From positions 46,995 to 110,994 of the forward strand of contig JAEYPF010000003.1 of assembly GCA_023411115.1 (NCBI GenBank): DNA of 64,000 nucleotides, in the 5' to 3' direction. Numbering within the stretch: position 1 is the stretch's first letter; each line of letters starts with the position of its first letter. This document shows positions 17,010 through 25,631 of this stretch, in pieces. The stretch comes from Methanobacteriota archaeon. Its GTDB lineage: Archaea > Methanobacteriota > Methanobacteria > Methanobacteriales > Methanobacteriaceae. The position numbers and the translations under genes are program-made. The notes under the pieces were generated by a model that had not been told where the DNA came from, ran no database searches, and saw nothing but the letters and a program-made list of their open reading frames with translations.

Positions 17010-17474
17010 TTTAATAGTCCACCATTAAAATTAAAAGTTTATTTGTCTAAATAATAATAAGATAGGAACCTTTATTTATATTTTTACCCAATTTTTGCCC
17101 ATATCAATATTTAAGTCAATATCTGTAAGTATATGTGATTAATGAACATTTCATAGCTTTAATTTGTGTATTTTCCCAATATTTAATATCTAAAGCAAAT
17201 GATAAAGATTTAAATAAGAAGGAATAATTTTTGATTTAAATAATGACTTTAGTGAGTAATTGAATAATTCTTAATATATATGGAGAAACTCTTCAGGATT
17301 CTCAGGCACTGTTGAACAAAAAGAACGAGTACTGTTTGGCCTGGAACGATTAATTTTTTAGTAATAACTGCTTGGTTAAATCATAATCTTATGAATTGAT
17401 TAAATAACCTATAGTAAAAATTATATACAATTAATAATGATATTATTGGATTTCTATATTTGGAAGAGGATTAT
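17010..17474. other. Intergenic region with a GC-richer patch
   Basis: Mostly AT-rich and non-coding. At 17282-17352 a patch of mixed composition reads in the minus direction as FQAKQYSFFLFNSA followed by a stop, which could be the tail of a lost transposase or a small RNA; neither is certain. Promoter-like TTTAAATA occurs near 17210. Confidence 0.35.
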
Positions 17475-17837
17475 ATGAAGAAATATTTAATTATGCTCTT
17501 ATTGGTAGTATTTTGTTTTTTAGGCATAGCAGCCGCTACAGGAACCCTCAATACTCTTATTTTACCCTCACAACATAATTCAGATACACCAACAAGCCAA
17601 CAGGCACTTAACCAAAGTGAACCTAATAATTTATCAAAAGATAACGTAAATAAAGATACTCCGAACACAGATCAAAATAAAAATGATGCCCAATCAGATA
17701 GTGACAATAATTTGCAGGGTACGCAAAATACAAATAATCCCAAGGATACTGATGGAAACACAGCACCTAATGCGGGAACAGATCAACATGCAATTCATTG
17801 GATGCCTCCACATCCAGTAATTCAAAACCAACCTTAA
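17475..17837 (+). CDS. Secreted Asn/Asp-rich low-complexity protein
   Basis: A 120-residue protein starting MKKYLIMLLLVVFCFLGIA, a clear signal peptide, then a disordered mature part dominated by N, D, Q, T and S, ending in a His/Pro-rich tail (HWMPPHPVIQNQP). ATG 17475 is preferred over TTG 17460 because GGAAGAGG lies just upstream. No domain is visible; such proteins are typically surface-exposed and heavily modified. Function unknown. Confidence 0.6.
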   Translation: MKKYLIMLLLVVFCFLGIAAATGTLNTLILPSQHNSDTPTSQQALNQSEPNNLSKDNVNKDTPNTDQNKNDAQSDSDNNLQGTQNTNNPKDTDGNTAPNAGTDQHAIHWMPPHPVIQNQP

Positions 17838-18053
17838 AAATCTCTTTAGTAGCCTTATTTATTTCTTACTCAGTGTTGGTTATACCTATCATCAGAATAA
17901 AAGGAAAATTGAAGTTGATTTATGGATTGATTTCTGGAGAAACACCATAATTGTAATAAGTCAAGATTCTATTAATTTAGGTAATTAAAAACTTTTTTTC
18001 TGTTATAAAATGAACCATAGGGTTAAATAATATCTATGCATAAATTATAAGTC

Positions 18054-18227
18054 ATGGACATTATATCGACCATAGTTAACGCGATAACCAGTTTCATCAA
18101 CGCAGTTGTTAATGCAATACTTGTTGTAGGGGTTGCAATAATCTGGGGAATTATTATTGCAATTGTAATCGGTGTAATAATACTCTTGATTTTAAGAGTG
18201 AGGAAACGCGTTAAAAAAGAAAATTAA
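18054..18227 (+). CDS. Small single-pass membrane protein (57 residues)
   Basis: ATG at 18054 opens MDIISTIVNAITSFINAVVN and continues through a long hydrophobic helix (VVGVAIIWGIIIAIVIGVIILLIL) into a strongly basic tail (RVRKRVKKEN). The amphipathic first helix, long membrane helix and basic end resemble small membrane-active peptides (holin- or toxin-like) or small membrane-complex subunits. I do not recognise a family. It stands alone between unrelated genes. Confidence 0.6.
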   Translation: MDIISTIVNAITSFINAVVNAILVVGVAIIWGIIIAIVIGVIILLILRVRKRVKKEN

Positions 18228-18281
18228 ATCTATGAATACACTTTTTAGTGACAGATCTTAAAATAAAAATAAGAAGTAGGT

Positions 18282-18617
18282 TTATTTCTTTTCAAATTCA
18301 AGTACTATTTTTACCTCAGGAGGTTCTATATCTATATCAACACCTAAATGAGGTCCTTCGTCTGTTTCCATATCAATCAATGTAAATTCATCTGATATAG
18401 ATTTACCATTACTTTCAGTGGTTTTTATGGTAAATTCATTTCCTTTGCGGTCTTCAAAGAATGATACGGCTTTTTCTAAATCGGGACCCCTGATTCGCAT
18501 AACGATTACAAGTTCTTTATCGCTTAAAAAATGAAAATCCTTAATAAACTCCTCAGGTACTATTAAATCACCCACAGTTCCTTGACTAAAAGTCACTGGT
18601 TCTAATACTTCTGCCAA
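18282..18617 (-). CDS. Conserved hypothetical soluble protein
   Basis: A 111-residue, acidic, probably all-beta/alpha-beta protein (FSQGTVGDLIVPEEFIKDF; GVDIDIEPPEVKIVLEFEKK at the end). The TTG start is selected because AGGTGAT lies 6 bases upstream, while the nearby ATG is in another frame. No catalytic motif or family was recognised. Confidence 0.65.
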   Translation of the reverse strand: MAEVLEPVTFSQGTVGDLIVPEEFIKDFHFLSDKELVIVMRIRGPDLEKAVSFFEDRKGNEFTIKTTESNGKSISDEFTLIDMETDEGPHLGVDIDIEPPEVKIVLEFEKK

Positions 18618-18813
18618 GCATAATCACCTCATTATTATTTTATTTTTTTAGGAACATAAATCTTTACATTGTGCTTTTGGAGTGTAAAGATTAAATGAAT
18701 GAAGTATTTTGCCCCAATAATCATATTATATTTGATATTTTATAAATATCAAATTATAAAAGAAGTAATTTTAAATTAAGGTGCTTAATAGCTTATTTGA
18801 TTAAAAAGGTTGT

Positions 18814-19266
18814 TTAGGGTGCTCCTCCTGCACCACCGACATTTTCTCCAGTTTTAGGATCTATATCTATTTCCCCAACTCGTTTACCATCCTGTGAAAC
18901 AGGAACAACATCGGTACTTTTTCCACCTATATCATATCTTTCAGGTTTGCCAGCTACTGCACCGGGTTCTTCTATATATTTTTGAGCAATTGTTTGAGAA
19001 TCAGAGGCTTTTACATGTGATCTGGAATTTGAATACTTTTTATCATTTGATTTTTTGCTGTTTTTGGAATAGGCTTGCAAATCATTACCTGATATTTCAT
19101 TACTTGAACTATCTTTATAATCAGTACTTACCTGATTTTGCAAATTTGGAAGATTTGACTGACTTAATTGGGGATTGATAGATGTCACCTGATAAGCAGC
19201 TACGGTAACGCTTGCAGTAACCAGTATCAGGGCTAAAAGTAGTACTTTTCCTTTAATGATAACCAC
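18814..19266 (-). CDS. Secreted protein with a PepSY-like C-terminal domain
   Basis: A 150-residue protein with a signal peptide (KGKVLLLALILVTASVTVAA), a Ser/Asn/Lys-rich linker and a C-terminal PepSY-like unit: QTIAQKYIEEPGAVAG then VGEIDIDPKTGENV, the 'IDP.TG.V' ending common in PepSY. PepSY domains are thought to inhibit or guide peptidases outside the cell. GTG 19266 lies inside the ribosome-binding run GAGGTGG. An ATT at 19257 is at ideal distance and would give a textbook (M)KGKVLLLAL signal peptide, so the true start is uncertain. Confidence 0.65.
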   Translation of the reverse strand: MVIIKGKVLLLALILVTASVTVAAYQVTSINPQLSQSNLPNLQNQVSTDYKDSSSNEISGNDLQAYSKNSKKSNDKKYSNSRSHVKASDSQTIAQKYIEEPGAVAGKPERYDIGGKSTDVVPVSQDGKRVGEIDIDPKTGENVGGAGGAP

Positions 19267-19826
19267 CTCTGTGTAATTTTGTATACTTATTTATGTTTTT
19301 TATAACTAATAATGGTTTCGAGTAAATGAAATTTAGATACAAAATAACATGTGATTGAGAGAATAAGTATTAGAATATTTAAAGCACCATTTAATATAAT
19401 TAAGTCTATATAAATAAAACTAGAATAAATATAGGTCTGAAATTTAATGACGCATACCCGCTTAATTATATATTGGTCTTTTATACTATATATATTTTAA
19501 AATCATACTGTAATGATTATTTGGATTACTTATTTAACAAAATATGGGTAGTAATTGGGGATTTTAAGCTTTCCCTGTTATTTTAACATATTAAATATTA
19601 AGGAATGATTTTTAACGCAGGTAATTGATTTGCATATTTATTAGGCTAAAGCTAAGAATAAAAAGGTTGTATGAGATTTAAATTAACCATATACTTGTGT
19701 ATATAATCTTCAACACACAAAAAAAATCAAAAACAGTTTTAAGTAGATTAAACAAGAGGTACAATATTTATGCATGTCAATATATAATGTTATTTAGTGA
19801 AATTGCTACTTGCAGGAAGTGTAATT
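19267..19826. other. AT-rich intergenic region
   Basis: About 560 bases between divergent genes. Several TATA-like stretches (for example TATATATATTTTAAAA near 19490-19505) could serve either direction. No open frame or strong hairpin was found. Confidence 0.45.
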
Positions 19827-20534
19827 ATGATTTCTATCTCTGATCTTGAAAAAATGAGGGATGAAAAAGACATTAATGGTCTTATAAAAGCATTAGATTT
19901 AAATGAAGACAAAAGAACTCGAGAAAAGGCAGCATATATTCTGGGGGATATTGATGCAAAAGATGCTGTTGAACATTTAATTAAAATGCTGGATGATGAA
20001 TACTGGCCTATTCGTAAGGCTGCTACTTTATCTCTTGGTAGAATTGGAGATAGAAAGGCAGTTGAACCTCTAATTGGTGCTTTAAGGGACAGCTACTGGC
20101 ATGTTCGGGAGACCGCAGCATTGGCCCTTGGTGCAATAGGGGATGAAAGGGCAGTTGGGCCCATTATTGAAGCATTAAAGGATGGCTGCTTAAATGTTAA
20201 ATGTGAAGTAGTGGATGCTCTTGGAGATTTAGGGGATGAAAGGGCAGTTGAACCATTAACTGAAATTTTAAAGGAAAATGATTTTCTTTTGAGGTCATGT
20301 GCAGTATGTTCTCTTGGTAAGATAGGAGATAACATAGCAATAAACTCGCTTATCCATTCTTTAAAAGATGACAGCTATTTGGTCAGGGTAAATGCTGCAC
20401 ATGCACTGGAAACCATAGGTGATAAAAGCGCGCTTCCTTATCTTCAGGAATCATTAGAAAGTTCAAAAGGGGAATCTCATGAATTTGAAATGGCCCTCAA
20501 GGGGGCAATAGATAAAATCTCCGGTAAAAGTTGA
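19827..20534 (+). CDS. HEAT-repeat (PBS lyase-like) protein
   Basis: About 235 residues consisting almost entirely of six to seven ~31-residue HEAT/PBS repeats: AAYILGDIDAKDAVEHLIKM, AATLSLGRIGDRKAVEPLIG, TAALALGAIGDERAVGPIIE, EVVDALGDLGDERAVEPLTE and so on. Such alpha-solenoids bind other proteins or act as scaffolds; they are abundant in methanogens. The ATG at 19827 (AGGAAGTG upstream) is preferred over GTG 19797, since it begins directly with the helical DLEKMRDEKDINGLIKAL. The partner is unknown. Confidence 0.85.
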   Translation: MISISDLEKMRDEKDINGLIKALDLNEDKRTREKAAYILGDIDAKDAVEHLIKMLDDEYWPIRKAATLSLGRIGDRKAVEPLIGALRDSYWHVRETAALALGAIGDERAVGPIIEALKDGCLNVKCEVVDALGDLGDERAVEPLTEILKENDFLLRSCAVCSLGKIGDNIAINSLIHSLKDDSYLVRVNAAHALETIGDKSALPYLQESLESSKGESHEFEMALKGAIDKISGKS

Positions 20535-20712
20535 CATTTTATTTTTAATTGAATACATAATTTAATACCATCATAATTATTTTTATTTTAATATCTCTTT
20601 AAATCATTAAAATAGCTCTTTATCTGGTTTTGCAAGTATCTTTTTATATGTTAAAACTTAATATTAGTTTTAAAATCTTTTAACCTATTTTTTAATAATT
20701 TGAGGCTATTTA

Positions 20713-21465
20713 ATGATAATTGAACTTAGAGAAAACCCTGAAAGTAGTGAACTTTTAGACTTTATAAACGAAGCAATTTCTAAAAGGGCTTTTACAATAA
20801 TAATTGCCTGCTGCAGAATAAAATATAGGGGCAGAGCCACAAGCAGGCTTGGATCAGGAGATAGGACAATCATTATCAAAACTGACGGTTCTTTTTTAGT
20901 TCATCAGGATTACAATCTGGAACCAGTAAACTGGCAGCCTCCTAACTGTAAATTCAGTACAAGAATGGAAGACAACAAAGTTTACATAAATGGCGTTAGA
21001 AGAAATCCACCGGAATCACTGGAAGTTGAAATTTGTAAAACGCATATGGCATCTTATCATATAGGTAAAGACATTAAAAAACTGGAATTAGCTGGCTATG
21101 AAGAAGATATGCGCACTATGATAATGGAAAATCCGGAAATCATTGAAAAGGGATTTAGGCCTACTTCTAGAGAATATCAGGTATCTACTGGATTTGTGGA
21201 TATATTGGGTAAGGATAAAGATGGTAATTTAACAGTACTGGAACTTAAAAGTAGACGCGCTGGTGTTAATGCAGTTAAACAGCTTAAAAGATATATGGAT
21301 GACTTTGCAGATCATAAGGAATTTGTTAGGGGAATTCTGGTTGCCCCATCTGTAACAGAAGAAGCCCATGAGCTACTTGAAGAATATAAAATGGAATTTA
21401 AAGCACTTGAGCCTCCTATGGAGCTTAAGAGTGCTAAAAGTGTTACTCTGGATTTTTTTAATTAA
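20713..21465 (+). CDS. nucS: NucS/EndoMS mismatch-specific endonuclease
   Basis: A 250-residue protein with the two-domain NucS layout: an N-terminal beta-sandwich DNA-binding domain (~1-115; CRIKYRGRATSRLGSGDRT) and a C-terminal RecB-like nuclease domain. Active-site residues are Asp163 (GFVDILG), Glu177 and Lys179 (LELKS), with the following RRAG and QL.RY. NucS cleaves both strands at mismatches and works with PCNA in archaea lacking MutS/MutL. The C-terminus (KSVTLDFFN) resembles a PCNA-interacting box, though spacing is not canonical. The start has a TGAGG site. It is monocistronic. Confidence 0.92.
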   Translation: MIIELRENPESSELLDFINEAISKRAFTIIIACCRIKYRGRATSRLGSGDRTIIIKTDGSFLVHQDYNLEPVNWQPPNCKFSTRMEDNKVYINGVRRNPPESLEVEICKTHMASYHIGKDIKKLELAGYEEDMRTMIMENPEIIEKGFRPTSREYQVSTGFVDILGKDKDGNLTVLELKSRRAGVNAVKQLKRYMDDFADHKEFVRGILVAPSVTEEAHELLEEYKMEFKALEPPMELKSAKSVTLDFFN

Positions 21466-21475
21466 AAAATTTAGT

Positions 21476-21817
21476 TTAAAATGAGGTAATTTTCAGTAAA
21501 ACCACAAGTGCACCTAATTGTATGATGTTAATGCTGAGTACGGGACCCCCCATTCCAGGGCCGTGGAATCCTTCCTGTGAAAGTAGGAAAAATATGAAAA
21601 CGGCATTTTGAAACAGAAGTAAAAGCGCAAAAAGGACCAATCCAAGACTAAAGCGAGATCTAAGCTTCCTGTAACTTGAAATATATGTAAAAAGCAGGAT
21701 AAGGAGCAGACCTATGTTTATGATGCCTACAAAAACTGCAGCTAATGCCAGGCTGGGATCATCCACTGGTAATCCATTTTCAACTTCATGTCCTTTAAAA
21801 TCTGATTCTTCAACCAC
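21476..21817 (-). CDS. Small three-helix membrane protein next to a winged-helix regulator
   Basis: A 113-residue protein with three predicted membrane helices (~24-45, 55-78, 92-110), the pattern 'DD..LA.A…NI.LL..L…Y…Y..LRS' and a Gly/Pro/Met loop (GFHGPGMGGPV). Such proteins often sit directly downstream of ArsR-type winged-helix genes in archaea and may sense a membrane signal (inference). GTG start with GGGGTGAT just upstream. It lies 13 bases after the regulator gene, so they form an operon. Confidence 0.7.
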   Translation of the reverse strand: MVEESDFKGHEVENGLPVDDPSLALAAVFVGIINIGLLLILLFTYISSYRKLRSRFSLGLVLFALLLLFQNAVFIFFLLSQEGFHGPGMGGPVLSINIIQLGALVVLLKITSF

Positions 21818-21830
21818 ACCATCACCCCGC

Positions 21831-22109
21831 CTAATCTACTGTTTCACGATATATTTCCTTAAAAAGTTTGTAGTTATTCTCCATTTCTGGAGAAAGGAAG
21901 TACATAGCACCATATTTATCGCCAGAAGGCTTTATGACGTTATTCTCCTCTAAAATTTTAATATGATATCTTATTGTCTTGTAATCCAGATTTAGCTTCT
22001 CTGCAAGCTTATGGGCATTGTAGGGCCTTTTGTGCAGGGCGCTTATGATCCTGGCACGGTTAATACCACCCTTTGAACCAGCAATAAGCCACCAGAGAAC
22101 TTTTTCCAT
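21831..22109 (-). CDS. ArsR-like winged-helix transcriptional regulator
   Basis: About 92 residues with a typical archaeal winged-helix: KGGINRARIISALHKRPYN, AHKLAEKLNLDYKTIRYHIK (helix-turn-helix) and ILEENNVIKPSGDKYGAMY (wing). ATG 22109 is chosen for the GGTGAT site 4 bases upstream; earlier in-frame ATG/GTG/TTG codons exist. No metal-binding cysteines are seen, so it is not a classic arsenic sensor. It is co-transcribed with a small membrane protein and lies near two histidine-rich membrane proteins that it might control. Confidence 0.85.
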   Translation of the reverse strand: MEKVLWWLIAGSKGGINRARIISALHKRPYNAHKLAEKLNLDYKTIRYHIKILEENNVIKPSGDKYGAMYFLSPEMENNYKLFKEIYRETVD

Positions 22110-22233
22110 GGGCATCACCAAATGGTTACCCTGGCAACTAAACCAGATTAACCTAGTTATTTTTTAGAGCCCATAGGAAATATATTTATCTATAGGTCTG
22201 GCAGGTAATGATGCAAGTTATTTATTCAGTTTC

Positions 22234-23061
22234 TCATTTAGATAGGCCTGGAGTCTTATCTGTTTTTGTTTTTGTAGTACCAGATCTAAATTTGAAGAGC
22301 ACTTTAAACATTTTCTTAAATGATTTTCTGTAAAGGTGGAAGTGTATTAGGGTTATTATGGTCATTAGAAGGGCTAATTCTGCATGCCAGTATGCAAGGC
22401 CATGCCTGTAGGCAAGTAAAACGCCCCAATTGATCATATAGATGAGCAGCAGCCCAGTTATACCTGATCCAAGATAACTTCCCAGCATCAATAAATTCCA
22501 CAGCCTCTTGTGTTTCTTAGGCTTTAAAATGCCTTTACTGAAAAGATAGTGTGTAAAGAAGTATGCTCCCACGATTAAAATGCTCACGGGAATTATGTGA
22601 AAGTCATTTCCTGCAGTAGGAGAATTACCTCCTACACTAGAACCGGGGTCTTGAACTGTTGTGGTACTTACATTTGAATGGTCTGAACTTCCATTTTGAG
22701 CATCAATCCCGCTGGAATTACTTGCACTGGCGCTATCTCCAGAACTAGAGCTACTTGAGCTGGTACTATCTCCACTAGATGATGTAGATGATCCTGTGCT
22801 GGTAGTGCTTGTAGCAGCAACAGCCTGTGAAAGATCACAGATTCCATCTCCATTAACATCTATATAACGGGAGCACTGTCCAGGAAAAGGATCATTAACT
22901 AGACCATAGGGACATCCTCCTGCACAAACCCCTGACATCGTAGAGGCTGCAATTATGGGCACTGTTGTAGCTACTCCAATTATTTTTTGCTTATTAGGCG
23001 AGATATTCCTGTCCAATGTTCCTTTCAAGCTAATTAAGCCATCTTTTATCTTCTTTTTCAT
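22234..23061 (-). CDS. Membrane protein with a Cys-rich cluster and a b-type-cytochrome-like three-helix domain
   Basis: A 275-residue protein. An N-terminal helix (~29-45) leads to a Cys-rich, calcium-loop-like segment (CAGGCPYGLVNDPFPGQC; DVNGDGICD), then a Ser/Thr-rich linker (~80-140) and four hydrophobic segments. The last three carry histidines in the pattern KKHKRLWN, YWHAELAL and IHFHLYRKS. The same pattern (HVNVWN, YWHVELGI, FHIHTYWKS) is in the upstream gene, so the domain is duplicated. The arrangement resembles DUF4405/cytochrome b561-like domains in which such His bind heme; heme binding here is inference. Confidence 0.65.
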   Translation of the reverse strand: MKKKIKDGLISLKGTLDRNISPNKQKIIGVATTVPIIAASTMSGVCAGGCPYGLVNDPFPGQCSRYIDVNGDGICDLSQAVAATSTTSTGSSTSSSGDSTSSSSSSSGDSASASNSSGIDAQNGSSDHSNVSTTTVQDPGSSVGGNSPTAGNDFHIIPVSILIVGAYFFTHYLFSKGILKPKKHKRLWNLLMLGSYLGSGITGLLLIYMINWGVLLAYRHGLAYWHAELALLMTIITLIHFHLYRKSFKKMFKVLFKFRSGTTKTKTDKTPGLSK

Positions 23062-23387
23062 GATCTCACCCTTTTCTTGCCTAGTACTGTTTTCTTAGTA
23101 CTTTTCCAGTAGGTATGGATGTGAAATACTGTAATTAGGGCCATTGTAATGCCTAGCTCTACATGCCAGTAGAGTAATCCTAAATTTAAGGATGAAAGGA
23201 TGCCCAGTTCCAGTAGAATCATGAGTAAGAATCCCGCTACTGCAGTTATTAAAAATGCGCTAAATAATATAAAATTCCACACATTTACATGGGTAATTTT
23301 TCTTATTACGTCCTTCTTGTAAAGAACATAAGTTCCTAAATATCCAGCTATAAATGGTATGGAAGGTATAATCGTTTCATAAACCAT
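23058..23387 (-). CDS. Three-helix membrane protein with conserved His (cytochrome b-like domain)
   Basis: A 109-residue protein with an N-terminal hydrophobic segment and three helices bearing HVNVWN, YWHVELGI and FHIHTYWKS, matching the C-terminal domain of the next gene. Its last codon overlaps the following start by 4 bases, so the two are translationally coupled and likely form one complex. Conserved membrane His suggest heme or metal binding, which would be notable because Methanobacteriales are generally regarded as lacking cytochromes. A GAGGAAA site precedes the ATG. Confidence 0.65.
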   Translation of the reverse strand: MVYETIIPSIPFIAGYLGTYVLYKKDVIRKITHVNVWNFILFSAFLITAVAGFLLMILLELGILSSLNLGLLYWHVELGITMALITVFHIHTYWKSTKKTVLGKKRVRS

Positions 23388-23612
23388 ATTATTTTCCTCG
23401 TTTTTACCAGCGAAAAACCGCTTTTGCTTAACTAAAGTAAGTTTTCGGTAATAAAAATAGTTTTTCCAGAATTACTTCCCAGTTTGTCCCAAATCTTTCC
23501 TTAATTTTTCCCTAATAAAAAGAAAATTACAGTTAAAATTTTAATTAATAAAAATTAAAGTAATTAAATACTAGTTACAATTTGATAAGTACTGCTTAGT
23601 GGAGATAACATA

Positions 23613-24614
23613 TTGAAACAATTTTATGTTTTTACTGTAGGTTTAGTGATTCTATTATTGCTTGTATTATGGATAGGCCCTGTAAATTTGTATAACACCA
23701 TTAAAGATGTTAACAAATTGTATTTAATGGCTGCAATCATTGTCTATCTTTTAGCAGTTTTTGTGAAGTCTATTAGATGGGGCTTTATAATTAATCAGCC
23801 CTTTGAGTTTAAGAACAATTTTATTGTAAGAACTATTGGACTTTTAGGAAGTAACTTAAGTCCAATGAGAACTGGTGGAATTGTGATAACTGCTATTGCG
23901 GGTAGAAAAATAAATAAAATAAGTCTGCATGAGGGTTTATCCGCAGGGCTTACAGAACGGTTTGCAGATTTAATAATTGTTGGTATATTGCTTACAGTAT
24001 CTGCTGTATTCATAGAAACAATTCGTTATATCTCTATATTAGGTGCTGTGTTAATATTAATAACCATTATAGTGATTTATCTTTTAAATTGGAGGGAAGG
24101 GTCAAGTATATGGTTGTATGAAAAAATTCACTTTATACTGTCAAAATTACCTATTAAAGAGGATATTCTAAATAGAATTCAGGAAAAAATTGTAAATGGA
24201 TTAAAAGGAATGGTTAATTATACTCAGTCTTACAGCAGCAGTAAAAATATGTTATTTATACTAATATTAACTTCTATTTCATGGATTTTAGAATGTTCAC
24301 GTCTTTTACTGGTCTTCTATGCTTTTAATATTGATATAAGTATGGTTCTGGTAATTTTAATATTACTGCTGGCAAATATAGCCGGGATAGTAACGGCGCT
24401 TCCAGGAGGTATAGGGGCTGTTGAAATATCTTTAACAGGACTTTGTTTACTTTTTGGAATACCTGAAGCAGCAAGTGGGAGTATTGCAATAGTAGATAGA
24501 TTTATATCATTCTGGCTTATTAACATATTAGGAATTATATTCGCATTGTTCTATGCAAGGGACATATTGGGAGATATAAAGGGTTATATATCTGATATTC
24601 AAACTTCCAAGTGA
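23613..24614 (+). CDS. Flippase-like integral membrane protein (LPG synthase TM / UPF0104 family)
   Basis: A 333-residue protein with about eight membrane helices. The family marker pattern is visible: KSIRWGFII after the second helix, GLLGSNLSPMRTGGI, LHEGLSAGLTERFADLIIVG, and LPGGIGAVEISLTGL near the C-terminus. This family (lysylphosphatidylglycerol synthase membrane region, AglD/UPF0104) is associated with lipid-linked sugar or lipid translocation. The TTG start (GGAG 9 bases upstream) is used because no ATG is close. No neighbouring gene suggests the substrate. Confidence 0.85.
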   Translation: MKQFYVFTVGLVILLLLVLWIGPVNLYNTIKDVNKLYLMAAIIVYLLAVFVKSIRWGFIINQPFEFKNNFIVRTIGLLGSNLSPMRTGGIVITAIAGRKINKISLHEGLSAGLTERFADLIIVGILLTVSAVFIETIRYISILGAVLILITIIVIYLLNWREGSSIWLYEKIHFILSKLPIKEDILNRIQEKIVNGLKGMVNYTQSYSSSKNMLFILILTSISWILECSRLLLVFYAFNIDISMVLVILILLLANIAGIVTALPGGIGAVEISLTGLCLLFGIPEAASGSIAIVDRFISFWLINILGIIFALFYARDILGDIKGYISDIQTSK

Positions 24615-24636
24615 ATTAGCTGAGTTTTTATGATTT

Positions 24637-25497
24637 TTACCCGTTTTCAAGCTTAAATTTAATTCTTTCAGCTAATTCCCTGTTTACAAGTGGTACTCTA
24701 GTTAAATTCCTAACACTGGCCTTTTCTAACTCTTCTATGCTGGGAAAGCATTTATATATGTTTTCAGTTATTTTTATACCAATGCCGTGAATATCCTTTA
24801 GAATAAGCCACATTACTGTTTTTTCAGTGTTTTGAGTCCATTCCCAGAAGTCTTCTAAATCTTTGTAGGCCAAACCCCTGTGATAATCGCCATTGTGGGC
24901 TAGATAATGGCATCTTTTACATAACGTGGCCAAATTAGGGACTTCATCCTGGTCTTTAATTGTGGAACCCATCACTGGAATGATATGATGAATTTCAAGA
25001 TTTTCAAGAGATCCACACGCCACACATGAATTCTGGTCTCTTCTAAATATTTCTCTTTTCACCTTAGCACAGATATGATTTCTGCTGTCCTTTTGCATGA
25101 CTTTTCCATTAAAAAGGTAGAACTGTCTTGCATATCCCTTGCTGCAATTTACGGCACTAACAATTTCGGAGGTACTTATATCTTCTCCCCATTTTTCTTT
25201 TAACGCCATGATTTTATCCTTTTTAAGGTCGCTGTCAACATTTACATCTAAAAATTCCATATAAAATTCATTTAAACTATTTTTTACAGAATATAACTCT
25301 TCTAAAAGGCTTTTAAATTCATCAGTATCTTCAACGGCCTTTAAAAGCTCTAATTCACCGTCCGATCCTATACTTTCATTAAGATGGCTATCCAGATAAT
25401 TTTGGGTTAGTTCCCACAGCTTATTAAGAATTTTATGTTTTCTATTTTTTAATTTGAAGTATTCTTCGTCCAGTTGACTTGTATCCATAGCTCTCAT
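24637..25497 (-). CDS. HNH endonuclease with helix-hairpin-helix tail
   Basis: A 286-residue protein: a helical N-terminal region (~1-105), a short helix-turn-helix-like segment (ISTSEIVSAVNCSKGYARQF), an HNH nuclease domain (~140-210) with zinc cysteines C158, C161, C193 and C196, catalytic-type IHH (H170, H171), N188 and a final His pair, and a C-terminal helix-hairpin-helix (KDIHGIGIKITENIYKCFPS…). The HhH part suggests DNA structure-specific binding. Start may be ATG 25497 or the ATG three codons later. It could be a repair or a mobile/defence nuclease; no mobile element boundary was found. Confidence 0.85.
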   Translation of the reverse strand: MRAMDTSQLDEEYFKLKNRKHKILNKLWELTQNYLDSHLNESIGSDGELELLKAVEDTDEFKSLLEELYSVKNSLNEFYMEFLDVNVDSDLKKDKIMALKEKWGEDISTSEIVSAVNCSKGYARQFYLFNGKVMQKDSRNHICAKVKREIFRRDQNSCVACGSLENLEIHHIIPVMGSTIKDQDEVPNLATLCKRCHYLAHNGDYHRGLAYKDLEDFWEWTQNTEKTVMWLILKDIHGIGIKITENIYKCFPSIEELEKASVRNLTRVPLVNRELAERIKFKLENG

Positions 25498-25631
25498 TTG
25501 TTTGTAGTGATAACTTAAAAAATAATAAAATTATTGAGAAATACTTTATCAATCTATTAATTAAATTTTCCTGATATCAATAAAATTTTATTGATATAAC
25601 TTGGGCATTAAATCTAAGAAATAAGCAATGA

